This document shows, in pieces, positions 6,264 through 8,799 of a stretch of 8,799 nt of DNA. A program made the position numbers and the translations under genes. Location: the NCBI GenBank assembly GCA_030611945.1, contig JAUWOV010000073.1, forward strand, positions 1 to 8,799. Reading direction: 5' to 3'. How positions within the stretch are numbered: position 1 is the stretch's first letter; every line of letters starts with the position of its first letter. The stretch is from a bacterium (GTDB lineage: Bacteria; JAHJDO01). The notes beneath the pieces are model-generated. The model did no database searches. It saw nothing but the letters and a program-made list of their open reading frames with translations, and had not been told where the DNA came from.

Positions 6264-7004
6264 TTTTTCCCTCTCTTTTGCTATAACCAGTGTTCCTGGT
6301 TTGTTAATAAAGCTTGACCGTATATGAAGCGGTACTTTAAACCGCTGAGCTATCTGCATTGAACGCGGCGCCATCACCTTTGCTCCAAGACTTGCCATTT
6401 CCAGCATTTCTTCATAAGTGATGCTTTTAATCTTCTTTGCCTGTGGGATCACCCTTGGATCTGATGTAAAGACCCCTTCAACATCAGTATATACTTCGCA
6501 CTCATCAGCGCCTAAAGCTGCAGCAATTGCAATAGCACTCGTATCCGAGGCTCCGCGCCCCAAAGTTGTTACATCATTATTAGTGCTTATTCCCTGAAAT
6601 CCTGCAATAACTACAATCTTTCCTCTTTTAAGTTCTTCTCTTACTCTCTTTGCTCCAATCTTCAGAATCCTGGCTTTTGTATGAGATGTGTCAGTAATTA
6701 TTTCTACCTGAGAGCCTGTAAAGGATATTGCATCGTACCCTAAAGAGTGTATGGCCATTGCAAGCAATGCTATTGATATTCGCTCTCCTGTAGAAAGAAG
6801 CATATCCATCTCACGGTTTGATGGAGAATCTGTTATTTCTGCTGCCATTTTTACCAAATTATCAGTAGTTTTCCCCATAGCAGAAACCACTACTACTACA
6901 TTGTCATACTCGTCTCTTGCCTTAACAATCAGTTTTGCTACATGCTTAATTCTTTCTGTATTCGCTACTGATGATCCACCATATTTTTGCACAATAAGAC
7001 TCAT
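5784..7004 (-). CDS. lysC: Aspartate kinase
   Basis: This enzyme phosphorylates aspartate to aspartyl-4-phosphate, the committed step toward lysine, methionine and threonine. The 406 residues are the usual length for the LysC-type monofunctional enzyme. The N-terminal kinase domain shows KYGGSS (7-12), STGERIS (71-77), the TTLGRGASDTSA loop (146-157) and YTDVEGVFTSDPR (172-184). Two ACT regulatory domains follow at about 265-335 and 341-406, with QNIS (296-299) and TSEIKIS (376-382), where lysine or threonine usually binds. The ATG at 7004 has GAGG 5 bases upstream. The TAG stop lies inside a palindromic repeat, so the last residue or two may come from that insertion. The gene stands between thrC and hisB, each separated by a repeat. 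There is no homoserine dehydrogenase fused or next to it. Confidence 0.96.
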   Translation of the reverse strand: MSLIVQKYGGSSVANTERIKHVAKLIVKARDEYDNVVVVVSAMGKTTDNLVKMAAEITDSPSNREMDMLLSTGERISIALLAMAIHSLGYDAISFTGSQVEIITDTSHTKARILKIGAKRVREELKRGKIVVIAGFQGISTNNDVTTLGRGASDTSAIAIAAALGADECEVYTDVEGVFTSDPRVIPQAKKIKSITYEEMLEMASLGAKVMAPRSMQIAQRFKVPLHIRSSFINKPGTLVIAKEREKMEEALVRSVILNEDEAKISIIGIPDKSGIAGTIFSRIADENINVDVIIQNISAKGMADISFTVAKEDLKRTLDVADKLKSIVEPKKIECDENIAKISIVGIGMRTNAGVAAKMFQSLGENKINIRTISTSEIKISCLVDKKEGKKAAQVLHKAFELDKL

Positions 7005-7027
7005 ACCACCCTCACTTTGTTCGGGAA

Positions 7028-7160
7028 AATTCTAAGCACGAAATCCAAAACACAAAACAAATACGAATGACAAAAATTCAAATGTTCAAAAAAAATGTTT
7101 AGAATTTTAAAAATTTGAATTTTGAATTTGTTTAGGATTTCGATATTAGGATTTCGGATT
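7028..7160. repeat. AT-rich imperfect inverted-repeat element (MITE-like)
   Basis: Nearly all of the 172-base gap between thrC and lysC is made of this element. CGAAATCC (7039-7046) recurs inverted as GGATTTCG at 7135-7142 and again at 7149-7156. Inside that, AAAATTCAAAT (7073-7083) pairs perfectly with ATTTGAATTTT (7113-7123). The whole can fold into one long imperfect hairpin. It has no open reading frame. The style (GAATTTTGAATTTGTTTAGGATTTCG-like arms, given here only as a description) is common between genes of several candidate-phylum genomes, by recollection. Limits are approximate and no target-site duplication was identified. Confidence 0.65.
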
Positions 7161-7176
7161 TTATTTATCATTACTT

Positions 7177-8250
7177 CTAAATCCCTACAATCTTTAATAT
7201 ACTCTCCACTTTGGCTTCTGCTACAACAGGTTTCTCAACACTCTCTATTGCACGATCCGGATCCTTTAAACCATGACCGGTAAGAATACAAACTGTTATC
7301 TGTTTGGAATGATTATCCAAATTCCGATGCTTTTTGAAATAACCATTCTCTGCCAATTTAATTATCCCTGCCACGCTCGCTGCTGATGCAGGTTCAACAA
7401 AAACGCCATCCTCCTTTGCCAGCAGTTTATAAGCTTCAAGAATTTCATCATCTGTAACTGCATGTATTAATCCCGATGACTCATCCCTTGCTTCCTCAGC
7501 CTTTTTCCAGCTTGCCGGATTACCAATTCTTATTGCAGTTGCAATGGTCTCAGGATTATGCACAATTTCCCCTTTTACAATGGGCGCCGCTCCTGCCGCT
7601 TGAAAGCCAAGCATTTTGGGAAGACTATCAACTTTACCCGCTTTTTTATATTCCTTATATCCCATCCAGTACGCTGTAATGTTCCCCGCATTTCCAACCG
7701 GAATTGCATGAAAGTCCGGCGCTCTTCCATCAAGCTGATCGCAAACTTCAAAAGCCCCTGTCTTCTGTCCTTCAATTCTATACGAATTTATTGAATTAAC
7801 CAGAGTAATAGGATAAACATCTGTTATCTCTCTGACTAGTTTGAGCGCATCGTCAAAATTGCCCTTAACAGCAATAACCTTTGCGTTATGAATGAGAGCT
7901 TGAGAAAGCTTGCCCATTGCAATTGCGCCTTCTGGAATCAGCACAATGCAGTTCAGCCCGGCTCTGGCAGAATATGCTGCTGCGGATGCTGAAGTATTAC
8001 CGGTTGACGCGCACATTACTGCCTTTGCGCCACCTTCCAGCGCCTTTGAAATTGCCATTGTCATTCCACGGTCCTTGAAAGAACCTGTTGGATTTGCTCC
8101 TTCAAATTTCAGAAACACTCTCGTTTCTGTTATATCCGAAAGCTTCTTGGAAAAGATCAAAGGAGTGTTTCCTTCATTAAGCGTTACTACCGGAGTAGCT
8201 TGAGACACAGGAAGATATTTTCTGTACTTGTTTATAAGCCCATTCCACAT
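7177..8250 (-). CDS. thrC: Threonine synthase
   Basis: This PLP enzyme converts O-phosphohomoserine to threonine, the last step of the pathway. The 357 residues match the short bacterial ThrC form. NEGNTPL (25-31) opens the fold. The PLP lysine is K59 in TGSFKDRGM, with [17 protein letters not shown] (82-98) after it. GNAGN (186-190) is the cofactor phosphate loop, and EPASAAS (286-292) and TGHGLKDPD (324-332) close the active site. Threonine dehydratase and cysteine synthase share the fold, but the N-terminal [14 protein letters not shown] and the C-terminal GHGLKDPD are ThrC features. The start ATG 8250 is 3 bases after the phosphatase stop, and its GAGG (8262-8265) lies inside that gene, so the two are cotranscribed and probably coupled. 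The gap to lysC downstream is filled by an AT-rich repeat. Confidence 0.96.
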   Translation of the reverse strand: MWNGLINKYRKYLPVSQATPVVTLNEGNTPLIFSKKLSDITETRVFLKFEGANPTGSFKDRGMTMAISKALEGGAKAVMCASTGNTSASAAAYSARAGLNCIVLIPEGAIAMGKLSQALIHNAKVIAVKGNFDDALKLVREITDVYPITLVNSINSYRIEGQKTGAFEVCDQLDGRAPDFHAIPVGNAGNITAYWMGYKEYKKAGKVDSLPKMLGFQAAGAAPIVKGEIVHNPETIATAIRIGNPASWKKAEEARDESSGLIHAVTDDEILEAYKLLAKEDGVFVEPASAASVAGIIKLAENGYFKKHRNLDNHSKQITVCILTGHGLKDPDRAIESVEKPVVAEAKVESILKIVGI

Positions 8251-8253
8251 AAT

Positions 8254-8799
8254 CTAGCTCGCCTCTTTGATATTAAATCTTTGACTTATCACTAAAACCA
8301 GTTTTGCCGATATATGGCCGATCATACTGCCTGCAATTATATCAAATGGATAATGCACTCCTATATAGACTCTGGAGAAGGCAGCCAGACCAGCCAATAA
8401 ATAGAATAATAGAAATTGTTTTTTATAATAACCAGACAGCACTGTAGCTATTGAGAAAGCGGCTTGGGAGTGTCCCGATGGAAACGAGTTTTTCCCACAC
8501 AGTGCACGTCCACACACGTTTATGTTTATAGCCTCGAACAGCGGCTCAGCCAATGGTCTTGGTCTCTGAACAAGTTCCTTTAGAATATGAACGATTATCC
8601 CTCCAAAAAGAATAGCAACTATTGATACGACGATTACTTTTAAAGCATTTTTTCTGTCAAAGATCAATAGCCCTGATATAACAAGCGGTAATAAAAAATA
8701 GCCGCTGCCTAATTGCGTCAATACAAACATTGCAAACCCTGTATACGAATTCCAGAGATGCTGATTAATAAACAAGAAAATCGACTGGTCTGTTGATAT
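8254..8799 (-). CDS. PAP2-family membrane phosphatase, 5' end outside the window
   Basis: The reading frame stays open to the right edge (181 codons visible). A TTG at 8775 is in frame, but the residues before it (ISTDQSIFLFIN...) look like the usual PAP2 N terminus, so the true start is probably beyond 8799. The three phosphatase motifs are complete, numbering from the first visible codon: K74-x6-R81-P82, PSGH at 107-110, and S142-R143-x5-H149-x3-D153. Several hydrophobic segments surround them, as in the integral membrane enzymes acting on undecaprenyl pyrophosphate or phosphatidic-acid-like lipids with the active site facing outward. Two cysteines between motifs 1 and 2 (about 96 and 101) could form a disulfide, which is inference. 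The substrate cannot be told from sequence. It ends 3 bases before thrC and is the first visible gene of this block. Confidence 0.9.
   Translation of the reverse strand: MSTDQSIFLFINQHLWNSYTGFAMFVLTQLGSGYFLLPLVISGLLIFDRKNALKVIVVSIVAILFGGIIVHILKELVQRPRPLAEPLFEAININVCGRALCGKNSFPSGHSQAAFSIATVLSGYYKKQFLLFYLLAGLAAFSRVYIGVHYPFDIIAGSMIGHISAKLVLVISQRFNIKEAS

Noticed and set aside
7005-7030. Promoter for lysC inside the repeat (TAGAAT-like -10 on the minus strand)
   Set aside because: No acceptable -35 box was found at 16-18 bases from it.

Overview
This looks like chromosomal DNA from an uncultivated, AT-rich, Gram-negative-type bacterium. The genes are tightly packed housekeeping genes with clear GGAGG-type ribosome binding sites and some GTG starts. 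Intergenic palindromic and AT-rich repeats, plus an envelope-type coiled-coil membrane protein, recall candidate-phylum genomes such as Omnitrophota. That taxonomic guess is an inference with low confidence. No rRNA, tRNA, CRISPR array, transposase, phage gene or plasmid origin is visible.

Layout: positions 1-214 are non-coding and hold a perfect 32-bp palindrome, a second small hairpin and a candidate promoter. A plus-strand block of five genes follows (215-4012): an unrecognised membrane-anchored coiled-coil protein, a small proline-rich single-pass membrane protein, the potassium channel-like subunit KtrB, its NAD-binding regulatory partner KtrA, and GTP cyclohydrolase I (FolE). A minus-strand block occupies 4013-8799 and is transcribed right to left: a PAP2-family membrane phosphatase (start outside the window), threonine synthase ThrC, aspartate kinase LysC, then histidine genes hisB, hisA and hisI. 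The two blocks converge and their stop codons at 4010-4012 and 4013-4015 touch, with no room for a terminator between them.

Function: KtrB and KtrA should form a Na+-dependent K+ uptake system. The two genes before them are placed to be accessory or envelope proteins, but nothing in their sequence fixes a role. FolE starts folate (or another pterin) synthesis. LysC makes aspartyl phosphate for lysine, methionine and threonine, and ThrC finishes threonine. HisB, HisA and HisI cover three histidine steps, while hisH and hisF, often interleaved with these genes, are absent here.

Odd points: a GC-rich palindromic repeat supplies the lysC stop codon. A strong internal ribosome binding site in lysC suggests a separate regulatory beta subunit. 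A roughly 130-bp AT-rich inverted-repeat element separates thrC from lysC. I found no convincing new multi-gene system. The best candidate for something undescribed is the pair of membrane proteins in front of ktrB-ktrA.
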